A stretch of 64,000 bases of DNA from Macrocystis pyrifera (lineage: Eukaryota; Sar; Phaeophyceae; Laminariales; Laminariaceae). Shown here piece by piece: positions 45,007 to 55,557 of this stretch (position 1 is the stretch's first letter; every line of letters starts with the position of its first letter). Both the position numbers and the translations under genes were made by a program. The stretch lies in the NCBI GenBank assembly GCA_031763025.1, contig JASSKH010000007.1, positions 6,835,930 to 6,899,929 of the forward strand. Reading direction: 5' to 3'. The notes under the pieces were generated by a model that saw only the letters and a program-made list of their open reading frames with translations, had not been told where the DNA came from and did no database searches.

Positions 45007-45118
45007 TGACGGGGAAACATAGTAAATAGGACTTACGGTACACACAAACACCTACGTACGATATATTTTCCTATTTTTACTAGCGACATTTGGTCCTATT
45101 TACTATGGTCCCCCGTAA
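45007..45118 (-). mobile_element. TA-MITE 31
   Basis: AGTAAATAGG-type; CCTACGTACGATATATT at 45051 is longer than CCTATATATT in other copies. Confidence 0.88.
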
Positions 45119-45469
45119 TAATATGTCGACTTGGTTACAATGCACCCTTATTTGGTGCTAAGTGCTACTGTAATACCTGGTCTAATAGGTGTCATCCCTA
45201 ATATTCTGCCACCGAGATGCATTTTGTTACAGCCTGCCTTGTGACCAAAAGGCAAGAATTCAGGGAAGTGAGCTAATGATGTGAGAATATCATCACCATT
45301 AATCCTCACAAACTTCCGCAGTAATAAGCAGAGCAGACAATGCGATGCCTCGTTCATCGTACTGGATACGACAGGCACGGCACACACATTCTATGAAAGA
45401 GAGAAAAAACGAAAGAAACAAAGACAAACTAAACCGGGGAAGAACAGAAAAAAAAGTGTTGTGCCCCTA

Positions 45470-45542
45470 CGGAAAACTAAATCTAACTCTATTTCCAAGT
45501 GTTTTATCCCGACAAGAGGAGTGCAGTCAGTCCTGAAGGGAT
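45470..45542. mobile_element. piggyBac-like MITE P11, right half
   Basis: AACTCTATTTCCAAGTGTTT, then GTGCAGTCAGTCCTGAAGGG and TTAA. Confidence 0.5.
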
Positions 45543-46084
45543 TAATTACATTATAGCGCCTTTTAGAAACTGCACCCACACACGTTTTTCGCGAAAAATT
45601 ACTTGGAATGTTAGTAGTCTGGGATATTTTGTTCAAGTAGTATATGACTGAAAAAAAAACGAGCAAATGCGCGAAAGTGTGTGTGTTTTAGTTTTGAAAC
45701 TAAAGCAACACGACGAACATCTATCTATCGACGAAAATAAAAGGGAAGCATTAAAACATCTGGTTATAATGATGATGGTGACCCCGATGATGGGCGACGA
45801 AACCTACAGCGTGCAGTACAACACCCGTCCGTGCGCCGACCCCTTTTCATCGTTTTACTACAAAGCAGTATACAGAGTATACTACTGCAGCAGATATTAT
45901 CCCCAACAAAATCCAACGATTTTTCCGCGGAAAAAAAGCGTGGATGGATGCAACCCAAAGGGGATAATAAGGGACATTCTACAGTTCGGGGAGACAATCG
46001 ATTCCGATTTCATCATGATGTGCTGTAGTGATGACAAATTTCAGGGCAGATACATACAGTATAGATTCCTTATTTATTTGCATG

Positions 46085-46940
46085 ATGTATATGATGGAGT
46101 AGCACATCAAATGGTTATTTCTTGAATGAGGCGTTATTGAAGCCTCACTACGAGGTGTGGGGTAGATGTATCACCTCATTTCTGTGTTGAATACCCGCAT
46201 CTTCGATCCCTCTTCCCGATTTTGGGATGATATGGTCATCATTCTTTTATCGCCGTGTGAACTGCATCTACGACTATTCAGGGTGTGCTAATGTAATGGA
46301 GTAGCACATATATTGTATAGGAACGTATATACCCGTATGCGGATCCTTGGATGATTGCACATAGCTCTTTGCAGATATCTGGTACCAGACATACCTGTAG
46401 ACGAATACGATATGGTTGTATGTAGACACGTAGGAATATATCTGCAGGCGAATATTATATAGATATACATATTACGGGGGTCTATAGTTAACAGGACCTA
46501 TGGCATACATAAAAACCTATATATTTAGGTATTTTTACCAACAATATTTGGTCCTGTTTACTAAGGTCCCCCGTAATAGCTCTTCGGGAATATTCAGTGG
46601 AGCAGTTCAGACATCTCCTTTGCCCACAGAACATTATGTTGTAAGTCTGGGGACCTTCTGTATGACAACGTCCCGGCAGACAACATTCTGTTATAGTTGG
46701 GAATCTTACGTATGACAACGTCCCGATAGACTGTATCTGATTACAGGTTGGTTTTTGTCGACGTCTGGGTTGAGCTGTGTTCCTTGCGACGCCCACTACC
46801 GCTCACTCGAGTTTCTCTCAACTCACCTGAGGAGCATTAATAAGAAGTTCTTGAACAACAAGCAGCGTGCTCTATCCAGCACCGACATCCCTGTGCCCCT
46901 TACCAGCTTCTATCTCTGCACCCCATTCCACATGTACGTA
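46085..46940 (+). repeat. repeat E copy 3, interrupted by TA-MITE 32
   Basis: Same upstream block and body. The 14-base TGATGGAGTAGCAC occurs at both 46092 and, as TAATGGAGTAGCAC, 46297, so part of the unit is repeated. Confidence 0.75.
46472..46576 (-). mobile_element. TA-MITE 32, inside repeat E
   Basis: Interrupts repeat E between ATACA-TA and TA-GCTC; the same site is empty at 37880 (ATACATAGCTC), which proves a TA duplication. Ends are mixed (GTTAACAGG left, GTTTACTAAGG right). Confidence 0.93.
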
Positions 46941-47445
46941 CACTACGAGTACAAAGTAGTAGTACGTAGTGGATTTCTAGTTTTTTTACTATACTTTCTA
47001 TTATTGTTTATTTGTAGTCTGTCTTCTTTTTGTCCTGCGCTTACTTATTATGAAAGGAAGTCTCGTGTGAGTCGGTGAGGAGCCTGTGCTTTGTTTATTT
47101 TTGTGTTGCCTGACGCATCCTCTCTCCGGGGATGTGGCGCCGTTGACGAAAGCGAGGACGAGAGGGCTGACAGAATAGCAAGGTGCCAGATCGACTACTA
47201 ATAGTACCGTAAGTGTTAATAGTATTAGAAGATGATACTTGTCAGCAGCCACCATAATATAGTCGTTCGACAACACTTAATCAAGTCATCTGGTATGCAT
47301 TCACGCATTTCTAAGTACAACAGGCAGTTTTCCAGTCTGTGGTTATAGTTTGTTTATTACAGCAGTATACAGCAGCAGCTGTCTTACACTAACTACTACT
47401 GCTGTGCACTCGTACACATTGCAGAACTAGTCTCAATAACAAGTA

Positions 47446-47548
47446 TTACGGGGGACCATTGTGAATAGCACCGACGGTACACACAAAACCTATATATTTA
47501 CTATTTTTACTAGCAATATTGGGTCCCATTTACTATGGTCCCCCGTAA
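47446..47548 (-). mobile_element. TA-MITE 33
   Basis: TTGTGAATAGCACC left, CATTTACTATGGTCCCCC right, TA on both flanks. Confidence 0.9.
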
Positions 47549-47749
47549 TAGTATCGTGGATCCACTGTCGTATACTGCGTACGTACAGAATCTACAGAAG
47601 CACATGTAGTACGTGTGCACCGCTGGTAAATCATAGAGAATATATATATATAACTTTAGTATCCCTCCGGGTCCACGGTAGCAGCATAGTTTGGGTTCAG
47701 GTTGAAGTAACGACATACTATTAATATATAGGCTACACGAGGGTCATGT

Positions 47750-48010
47750 GTTATGATACTGCTTTGAATGAGGTTGAAAGCCGGTAATTACCCCAGGGGT
47801 TCAGGCACTGGGATCGTATTTGTAATACTTGGAAGGCGTATCTTAGGTGGAAAACCAGCGGTTTTCCAGAGGGGCACGAGCTTGGTCTCATTCTCCGCGT
47901 GCACGAAAGGACTACAACTGATCTTCTAAGCAAGCATCACACGTAAGTACCAACGAGTACCAACTTAAGAGGCAAACCTGTCCAGGGATAAAAAGTGTCT
48001 CGCCCGCATG
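47750..48010 (+). repeat. repeat E' copy 1
   Basis: TGTTATGATACTGCTTTGAA, GAGGTTGAAAGCC, ACTGGGATCGTATTTGTAAT, GGAAAACCAGC, AGAGGGGCACGAG and CACGTAAGTACCAACGAGTA; shares a distant GAATGAGG start with repeat E. Confidence 0.65.
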
Positions 48011-48265
48011 ATCTTAACAAGTGGCGTCGACGGCAGAGGGCACGAAGTGCTGTTGCGAGTTTTAATACTGCTGTTAAAGGGGACGATACTTTTAATAGGC
48101 CCTCCAGTACCGGAGTGCCCGCTGCTGTAGCCACCCGCGACGATTCTGCTGAGAATTGTTGTGCTGATGCGAGTTTTAATATTATTGCTGTTGGAAGGGA
48201 CGATGCTTTTAATAGGCCCTCTAGTACACCGGTGACGTACTAAAACCAATATGCACTTGCTGCTA

Positions 48266-48370
48266 TTGTGGGGGAACATAGTAAATAGGACCTATGGTAG
48301 ACACAAAGCCCTATACATTTACATATTTTTACTAACAATATTTGGTTCTATTTATTATGCCCCCCCGTAA
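48266..48370 (-). mobile_element. TA-MITE 34
   Basis: ACATAGTAAATAGGACC left, CTATTTATTATGCCCCCC right. Confidence 0.88.
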
Positions 48371-48419
48371 TAGTACACGTACAAACCGTGACGATCGCCA
48401 TCCTCTCGTGATACCTTCT

Positions 48420-48730
48420 GGGGTCGATGCTTGCTCCCCAAGCGCGCGGCGCCCTCGGAGGCCGCGGCGGCAGCCTCGGAGGCTCGGGCGGCAGCTGATG
48501 CCGCGAGCTCGGCCGACACGCGCGCCTGCGCCCGACGTCTACCCGTTGTCGCCGAGGCAGCCTCGAAGGCCTCGGCGGCGGCCAAAGCCCGCTCGGCCGC
48601 GACGACGTCGGGTTGGTTGTCAGCGGCAGCAGGAGTCCGCGCGGCCACGGCAGTGTCGGCCTGATCGGGCGACGGACGTTGTGCCGTGGACCCCGCGTCG
48701 TGCGGGTGGCATGTGGCGATGGCTTTCATT
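48420..48730. other. Ala-rich GC-rich block, possible exon
   Basis: A GC-rich island in AT-rich surroundings. Open frames exist on both strands: the minus frame reads DVVAAERALAAAEAFEAA and SAELAASAAARASEAAAA, the plus frame reads SEARAAADAASSADTRAC. Both would form Ala-rich helices, so strand cannot be chosen. It lies just after a MITE and before a repeat E' copy. It may be a coding exon or a simple GC-rich repeat; no family is recognised. Confidence 0.25.
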
Positions 48731-48914
48731 GACGATTTCTTCCTGTCCCTTAAGGCTGGGTCTTTCTTTCATTTTTTTTGCCGGCTTCGTTGCCTTGCCG
48801 TTCAGAGGTGTGGGAGTGTGGGTTTCGAGAAGCCGCATCTTCGACTCATGTTCTAGTTCGTGGAATCGGGGCTTCCATGAATTTCCCATAATTCTGCATA
48901 TACGGCTCATCAGA

Positions 48915-49070
48915 GTGGGCTAGTGTTATGATACTGCCTTGAATGAGGTTGAAAGCCCGGTAATTGCCTGTGTTCAGGCACTGTGGTGGAAATCGAGTTT
49001 ATACAAGCCTTAAATTCATGTAGCGTTTGTTACGTTACATTTTTAGTCTATAATTCCCTACAAAAGGCGT
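48915..49070 (+). repeat. repeat E' copy 2, partial
   Basis: GTGTTATGATACTGCCTTGA, GGTAATTGCCTGTGTTCAGG, AATCGAGTTTATACAAGCCT: start of E' joined to the AAATTCATGTAGCG block seen in copy 3. Confidence 0.6.
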
Positions 49071-49206
49071 CGCAAGCAGGGCGTGAGATTATAAAGAGCG
49101 AGGTCGGTGTCTCGATTCTCGCCTTCATCCCCCGAAAAAAGGGGAAAAAAAGGGTAATACCTCATGTCAAAGAACCTGTAAAACACACTCACTTAGAAAA
49201 CACCTA

Positions 49207-49311
49207 TTACGGGGGTCCATAGTTAATAGGACCTATGGTATACATAAAAACCTATATAGTTATCTATTTCTACTAACAAAATTTGGTCCCGTTAACTATG
49301 GACCCCCGTAA
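49207..49311 (-). mobile_element. TA-MITE 35
   Basis: AGTTAATAGGACC / CGTTAACTATGGACCC, complete, TA on both flanks. Confidence 0.9.
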
Positions 49312-49484
49312 TATTAATAGGAAGGAACGACGAGAGCAATGCGATGCGATCATTGCATGCTGAGTCCACAGAGAGTACCGAAAAGTCGGAGATAAAACTT
49401 GAATACTCAGAGTCTCATCGGGGTTCCTGACTTTACTCGCAAGAAGAGACAAGTCAGGTTTAGTGAGGGAGAATGTGGTGATAA

Positions 49485-49796
49485 TCGAGTTTATGAGCCT
49501 TAAATTCATGGAGCGTTTATTACGTACCATTTTTAGTCTACATTTCCCTACAGCACTGGGATCGTATTCGTAATACTTTGAAGGCGTGTATCTTAGATGG
49601 AAAACCAGGGGTTTGCCAGAGGGGCACGTCTCAGTCTCCGCGTGCACGAAAGGAATAATTGTCGGAAGGCAAGCATAAAATAATGAAACTACGAAGTAAA
49701 ACTAAACTACTCTTCTTCATCTATCTATCTCACGTAAGTACCAACGAGTACCAAACCTGTCCAGGGATACAAAGTGTCCCGCCCGCATGATCCTAG
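49485..49796 (+). repeat. repeat E' copy 3, followed by SINE-A A5
   Basis: AATCGAGTTTATGAGCC, CACTGGGATCGTATTCG, CACGTAAGTACCAACGAGTA and CCCGCATGATC match copy 1 at the 3' side; SINE-A is joined at 49797. Confidence 0.65.
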
Positions 49797-50135
49797 CCGG
49801 CGTCCCGGTCTGCGGTGGCTTGGTAGGTGGTCCGCGAGCCTATCAATATCAATTTCGTGAGTTCGAGTCTCACCGAGTGCATGCTCGGGACTTTTTCTTG
49901 CATAAAAATTGATTAGCGGAAAGGACGAGAGCGTGAGTTAGCTGTACATTTCGATGAAAGTCGACGAGCAGTGGGAATGCTGAATCCTATGCGCGATAAA
50001 AACTAAAGGCACGTACCGGGGGGGAGCAGGGACGACACCTGTGGCCACGGCTTGTCCAGAAGATCGTCGAGGGTAAAACCTCCTACGAGCAGGCTGGAAA
50101 GTAGAAGTGATGATGAAAAAAAACAAAACACATGA
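49797..50135 (+). mobile_element. SINE-A copy A5
   Basis: Head CCGGCGTCCC with an 8-base difference before GGTGGCTTGG, B box GAGTTCGAGTCTCAC, full body, short interrupted A tail (50115-50132). Inserted beside a repeat E' copy. Confidence 0.9.
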
Positions 50136-50848
50136 GTACCTACCTCAAGAAATATTGATTGATGCAGTAAAAAAAACTGGGGGGTCTCCGTGTTTGTCAT
50201 TGAACTGACTACAACAATAGGGTTTTTCCCTATTTTGTTCTTTGTTTAAACGAAGTGTAAGGCTCGTCCTTAGTTGCGAGCTTTTATGGCGCAGACGCGC
50301 ACCCCCCCCCTTTGAGCTCACACTCCACTTTTATTTTGCTCACCATATTTATAAGCTTCCAGTTGAGCAAAATCACTCAACACATCGGCCTGGTGCGGTC
50401 GCCGCCATCTTCTCTTCTATTGAAGCCTCTCTCGTACACCTGTGTGGTTTATGCTACTCGTACCACAAATGAACTAACTGCTGCGTGCGGCTGCCTGGAG
50501 GGTGTTTTTTTATTTATGCTCTTGCGCGTCGGTTTGCCTGTTCTTTCCTGAGGTTCCTAATAATAGTCTTGCTCCGTTCATATGTGGTGGTGTTGTTTCT
50601 TCTGCTTGACAATGATGTGTCTGTGTTGTCTGCCACATCTCCTTTTCATGACACGCTTGTTCGGTGTTCTGGGTGGCACGACACACTTGTTTGCTTTTCG
50701 CTTTTGTTTTCCTCGGTTGTTCTGTTTCTTTCGATCTTCCTCTCTTATATAGAATGTGTGTGTCGTGCCTGTCGTATCCACGACGGTGCGATGAAACATG
50801 CCATTGCATTGTCTAGGTTATTTGTCCGGGGGGTGTTCTTCATAAAAC

Positions 50849-50925
50849 CGTTCTGTCTACAACCAGTGTCCGTGCCCATGCTTCAATCCTAGAGAGATAC
50901 TACTCTTGTCTCTATATATGACTAT
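50849..50925 (+). repeat. repeat G copy 2
   Basis: AACCGTTCTGTCTACAACCA with GTGTCCGTGCC and CCTAGAGAGATACTACTC; lacks the GTCGACATCCA block. Confidence 0.65.
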
Positions 50926-51190
50926 AGGTGCAAAAGAAAAAGCAAGGAAACGAAAAACAAATCGAAGGAGAGAAAGGAAAAAAATATAAGAAATAACTGT
51001 CGAGCGCCCCCGCAGAGCGGAGAATATATGTGGCAGATAGATGCTTACATAATATCTTCGAAAGAGCTCAAGAAACAACACTACTATTATATTATAATAC
51101 GTACATATAAACAGCGCAAGACTGCTGTAGCAGTAGTGTCGTACTTTCGTAACCACATGACCACATCGTTTGTTGTATCTCTTCAAAAAT

Positions 51191-51250
51191 CGACAGGGAC
51201 ACTGGTTGTGCTGGATGTCGACGGGTAGAAAGAAGAAAAAAACGGTTTAG
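51191..51250 (-). repeat. repeat G copy 3
   Basis: Reverse copy: GGGACACTGGTTGTGCTGGA, TGTCGACGGGTAGAAAGAA, then AACGG. Confidence 0.65.
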
Positions 51251-52293
51251 TGCGGAGAACACATGTCTGACACGCTCACATGGACGATCACATCTTCAGC
51301 CGGGCGGGAGCCGCCGCTGTACGAACAGCCTGCATGATGATGTAAATATATAAGTACTACTGCTGCTGTGGGACATGTTTCCTGGATTGGGGTTGGAGCT
51401 GTACCATACACAGCCCGCACAACGCACAACTCCATCTCTCACGTAGACATAGAGAGGCAGGTGAGGATCTAGATGAGCTACAGCAGTACAGCAGCACAGC
51501 AGTATACTTTGTAGTAGTAGATCGTGATGTGTCCGAAGTGAGTACTAAGACTCTCCACAAAACTGCAAAAAAACGAAAAAAAAAACACAGGCCGAAATAG
51601 TCGGGCAAAGAACAACACAAAAAAAACGGGCAGCGGCCGTTACGTTAATAACATTGTTACCGGTCTGACCATTTATATATATTGTGGTGTACGACATTTC
51701 GACATTTTGCTACGATCTAAACGTCCCTTATATTTACGATCAGACTGGTACATGCCGGTCGTGGTGTGGAACACCCCCCCTCCCCCCGCCGTCTCCAGTA
51801 CGTAAGATCAATATTTTTTTTCAGCCTTAAAACGTCGCCGAGCGCCAAAAATATGTCGAGTTATCAATGATGTGCAGGACATACTCTTGCACTCGTACCC
51901 GATAATGTCTAGTAATACATACCTGATACAAGGTATAAATTGTATGTGATGTACGAGTACGTATCGAGACTGATTCGGGATCGCCATATTTCCGTATGGA
52001 CTGGGTAGTTGTTGGGATAGTTGGGGTCCTAGATTTAACTCCACGGGAGCGCCTCACAGATCCCACCTCTTTTCGATAATATCGACTAAAAATGAGCTGG
52101 AGACGTAAAAAACAATTAAAAAAAACGAACCAGCAGAAATGTTAGTGTGGGGTTGGGGGGAAAAAAAACATGAAAAAACCCCGGTAAATCAGCAGAAACA
52201 TTTGTTGCGTGTTGAGCACAAACATTAAATAAAGAGCGAAAAACTAGTATCGTAGAACCATTACTTGCTGTGTGTTTCATTTTTTCATTTCTT

Positions 52294-52445
52294 CATATTT
52301 TCATTTTTTTTTTTTTTCTCAAGTCCAGGAAAACAATTTACTTCAGCTGTGAGATCGAAATTTTCGCTTCATATTTTCACATTTTCATTTTTTTTTCTCA
52401 GGTCCAGGAAAACAATTTACTTCAGCTGTGAGATCGAAATTTTCG
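52294..52445. repeat. 76-bp tandem duplication
   Basis: CAGGAAAACAATTTACTTCA, GCTGTGAGATCGAAATTTTC occur twice in series. CCAGCAGAAATGTT-like words recur at 52131, 52192 and 52468. Confidence 0.88.
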
Positions 52446-52620
52446 CCGAGAGGAAAAAGCCGTGAAACCAGCAGAAATATTTGTGTGGTTTGTGGATATG
52501 GTTGTAACGTTGCAACAGGTCCCATATTATATACCCTGGTGGTGAAGCGTGCCTTATTCCGACGGGAGAAATACGGCCTGGACGGAAAAATACCAGCAGC
52601 GTGTTGTTTTCTTCCGAATT

Positions 52621-52715
52621 AAACCGTTCTTTCTACCGGTCGACATCCAGCACAACCAGTGTCCGTGCCGATTCTTGAATCCTAGAGAGATACAAGTTCT
52701 GTGGTCACAAAGTGT
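52621..52715 (+). repeat. repeat G copy 4
   Basis: AACCGTTCTTTCTACCGGTC, GACATCCAGCACAACCAGTG, CCTAGAGAGATACAAG; best match to copy 1. Confidence 0.7.
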
Positions 52716-52817
52716 AACCATCGATATCGAGACCAAACGCCCCCCCGTCCAGAGCGTTTGCCTATCAAATATACGTACCTGGTATACTCGTAACTGCTGT
52801 TATAAGGCTGAGATTGG

Positions 52818-53107
52818 GTAGTAGGCGATTGGTTAACCTTTCGCCAATAGTCCAACGGACTACGTAACACCTTAACAAATAAACGGCGTGATCGGCAGGA
52901 CATGGGTCGTTGGTCGTCTGTTCGAATCTTACGTGCCAGGTACACCTCATGAAATCGCTTTTTAAAGGGAAGCGAATCTCCTCACGACAAGAATCTGAAA
53001 AATATTTCTGGATCCGCAGAAACTGGAACCGCGTGTTGGTGTCACGCGTCGACCCGTATATCCGGTCCGTTCTAGTATCCGGTCCGTTCCAGTGGGCAAG
53101 AGTCTGA
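52818..53107 (+). mobile_element. SINE-B copy B12
   Basis: GGCGATTGGTTAACC, AATAGTCCAACGGACTACG, GGCAGGACATGGGTCGTTGG, CTGTTCGAATCTTACG, then the tail with CAGAAACTGGAACCGC. GTGCCAGGTACACC at 52931 has extra bases relative to GTCCACC elsewhere. TATCCGGTCCGTTC is duplicated at 53059-53090. Confidence 0.8.
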
Positions 53108-53567
53108 CCGGAAATATAAACACCGTTTGATATCGGTCTCAGAGTCCAAATGGGTGTTAAATTTTGGGTCGGAGTGGTATACCTGTGCCTGGTATATCAT
53201 GGGGTACGGCATCGTACATATCGGCAAAAAGACGTCGAAAAAAAGCACAAGGTGGCCAGGGGCACACGAAAAAACTTGAGGCATAGGTATAGCAGAATGA
53301 AAACAGTACCGGGTGGATGCCAGTAACAATGCTCACTGCTGTTGGAAGCGTTAAAAACCTGACCTTCCCACCGAAATAGTGGCACAAATGGAACGTAATG
53401 AAACAAGGAACGGCAGTGTATGAAATACATAGGTACTCGGGACACAGCTGCTGCTTGCTGCTGCTGCTGCAACCATCCCAATGCGTTTGTATGTGTGTTT
53501 TATTGTCCATCCCATTTATTATCTTCGCCCTTCGTCCTCCAGCTCCCTCCCTAGTCGTTCACTCAGA

Positions 53568-53772
53568 TGCGGGGTCACACAGGGGGCTCTTCCCCCCCCA
53601 CCTAACGGCGCTTCGCGCTTGGTGCAAGCAATGTCCGCCTGGTCGGTGAAAACCCGACATGCTCCGTCCCGGCATTGTAGGGATGCGAGGGTCTATGGTC
53701 ATACGACTACGGCCATCCATGAGATCGAGTACATCTCTCCTGTCGAGTACACCCCCACCCCCCCCCCCTCTA
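53568..53772 (+). mobile_element. SINE-C copy C10
   Basis: From GGCGCTTCGCGCTTGGTGCA through GGTCATACGACTACGGCCAT to GAGTACACCCCCACC. The segment GAGATCGAGTACATCTCTCC next to the tail is shared with C7. Confidence 0.8.
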
Positions 53773-54122
53773 CACCGGTGGGCGCCTTGCATTTTTATCA
53801 CCAGAAGGGTTCAGTACTTTCTTATCTCGTCGACTCGCGTCGAAGTGTGCTATTAATACGAACCTACCCTTGAATACCAGCGCCTCCTGCCTCCAATCCA
53901 CGCAGGAACCAATAACGCACCAGAGTGCACGAGGCTCCTCCTCTTCCTCCTCCTGCTCCTCTTCCTTGTCGCTTTTGCTTCTACTCGCCGTTTGCGAGGT
54001 GTTATTTTTTGTCAATCCGAAGGGTCCCACCGCAACGGGGGAGCCAACACACAACAAAAAAGAAACAACCACGATAGATGGTCGATCTCACAGCCAGTGC
54101 GTACGTACGTAGCCGATGTTTA

Positions 54123-54221
54123 ACCGTTTTAGTATTGCAGTCAGTGCGCAGAAATATGTATTTTGACTCTAATTGCAAGCGACTTGTCGACAAAACGGGA
54201 GTGCGGTTCCTAAAGGGGGAA
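54123..54221. mobile_element. piggyBac-like MITE P12
   Basis: TTAA at 54119, CCGTTTTAGTATTGCAGTC left, AAAACGGGAGTGCGGTTCC right. Confidence 0.7.
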
Positions 54222-54707
54222 TACATGTCCGAAAAAAAAAAAACCAAAAGCATTCCCCTTAAGGACCGCTGATTTGAAACAAACAAAAAAAAAAACTGTT
54301 AAAATCATCAGCTTCGGTCGTGATCCTGATTGGGCCCAAATCACTTATTTTTTTTTGGTCAACAACTTGCCATCGCTGAAAATGCTATCGTGCGTCAACC
54401 ATTCAGTCAAAGGCACGAAAATCACGAAGAATACGCAAAAGGTTTACAAGAAAAAAAAAAAGAAGCCGAAAATACGCAAGGGGGTTAACGTTGTTCACGA
54501 AAACAAAAATATCGAAAATACACAACTCATCGAAAATACACAAATTAATGAACTCACACAACATGTCCACGTACGTATTTCGTATATATACTCGTACGAG
54601 TACAACCTTTGTGTGCTTTTCCTCGAAAACGAAACGAGAATACAAAAAGCGTCTAATTATTACATATCCGACGTGGGCAGGAGGTATGATAATACGTCCA
54701 CATCCAC

Positions 54708-54790
54708 CAAGCCCCCCACCAAATTTCCTCGCTATGGTCATACGCCTACGACCATGCATGACATTAGCATCTCCCCCTACCTCTCCATGG
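54708..54790 (+). mobile_element. SINE-C copy C11, eroded
   Basis: Only the CTATGGTCATACGCCTACGA / CCATGCATGACATTAG part and a C-rich end remain. Confidence 0.45.
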
Positions 54791-55235
54791 GTAAGGCGAC
54801 CACCGACTTCAAACACACCTCGTGCGTAACTCCGGCCCCAGGCCTAACGACCTCCAGGATTGGAGCACACGATCCTTTGCGGGAGGCGTATCATTGAGAG
54901 CGTGGCGCTCCAGACGCCTCCATTCGAAAGGAAACCCCCCGCAGCCGCGGTTGGTCGGCGCCGGCGCGTCGGCACCTTCCCCTGCTCTTCCGCTCTTTCC
55001 GCGACACTGCTGGGCTTTCGGCGAGCTGCGTGGTGCTGTGCGATGCGTCGGCGTGAAAAATAGAAGCCCGCCGATTTGAAGGAGAGAAGACGCAGCGATC
55101 GTAGCATGCCTATACGGTGCTGCCAGCATTCACATATACGGATGCGATGCCTGCTGCCCCCCTCCCCTCCCCTGTCCCATGCAGCACATGAGTAACCCTT
55201 CCCTCCCCCCCAAGGGTATGCTTTGACTTCCTCCG

Positions 55236-55557
55236 TTGGGTCCACGATTTAGGTATTTCGCTCGTTCGTTCGTTCGTTCATCGCGGTCATCCGTTCGCGG
55301 TAGTTGCCGCTCCAGTTCTCTTTGCTCGGTTCTGCTCCGCGTTGCTCCGGTTCTGCTCTGCGTTTTCTTCGCTTTTTCTCGGCGTTGCTTATACTCAGCT
55401 CCTCTTAGCTCCGCTTCTTCTCCGCTTAGCTCCGCCTATTCTCCCGCCTAGCTCTCCGCTTATCTCCGCCTCATCTCCAATTTCAGGCCCGCTCAAGCTC
55501 CGGCTCGCCCCGCCCCTCTCTGACCCACCCCGCCCCGCTCTGCCTCGCTCCGCTTCG
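55236..55557. other. CTCCGCTT/TCTGCTCCG-rich tract downstream of the two-exon gene
   Basis: TTCGTTCGTTCG microsatellite (55260) and degenerate GCTCCGCTT units; on the minus strand this is the 3' flank of the gene ending at 55558. Confidence 0.6.

Larger units (their letters stand above)
50140..52260. other. no gene recognised apart from repeat G
   Basis: Mixed DNA. A plus frame at 50485-50892 and complementary frames are not family-like. CAG/CTG words cluster at 51360-51510. Confidence 0.5.
53110..55230. other. no firm gene; SINE-C C10/C11 and P12 lie here
   Basis: 54800-55200 is GC-rich with overlapping Arg/Ala/Pro-rich frames on both strands (for example SLLQIGGLLFFTP on minus); coding is possible but the strand is undecided. 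Confidence 0.35.

Noticed and set aside
45667-46125. 152-codon plus-strand open frame
   Set aside because: Ends inside repeat E, has microsatellite-like GATGATG and no family signature; length alone is not enough in AT-rich DNA.
47750-49796. Complete LTR retrotransposon bounded by E' copies
   Set aside because: No protease, reverse transcriptase or integrase signature between the copies, and the copies overlap only in part.
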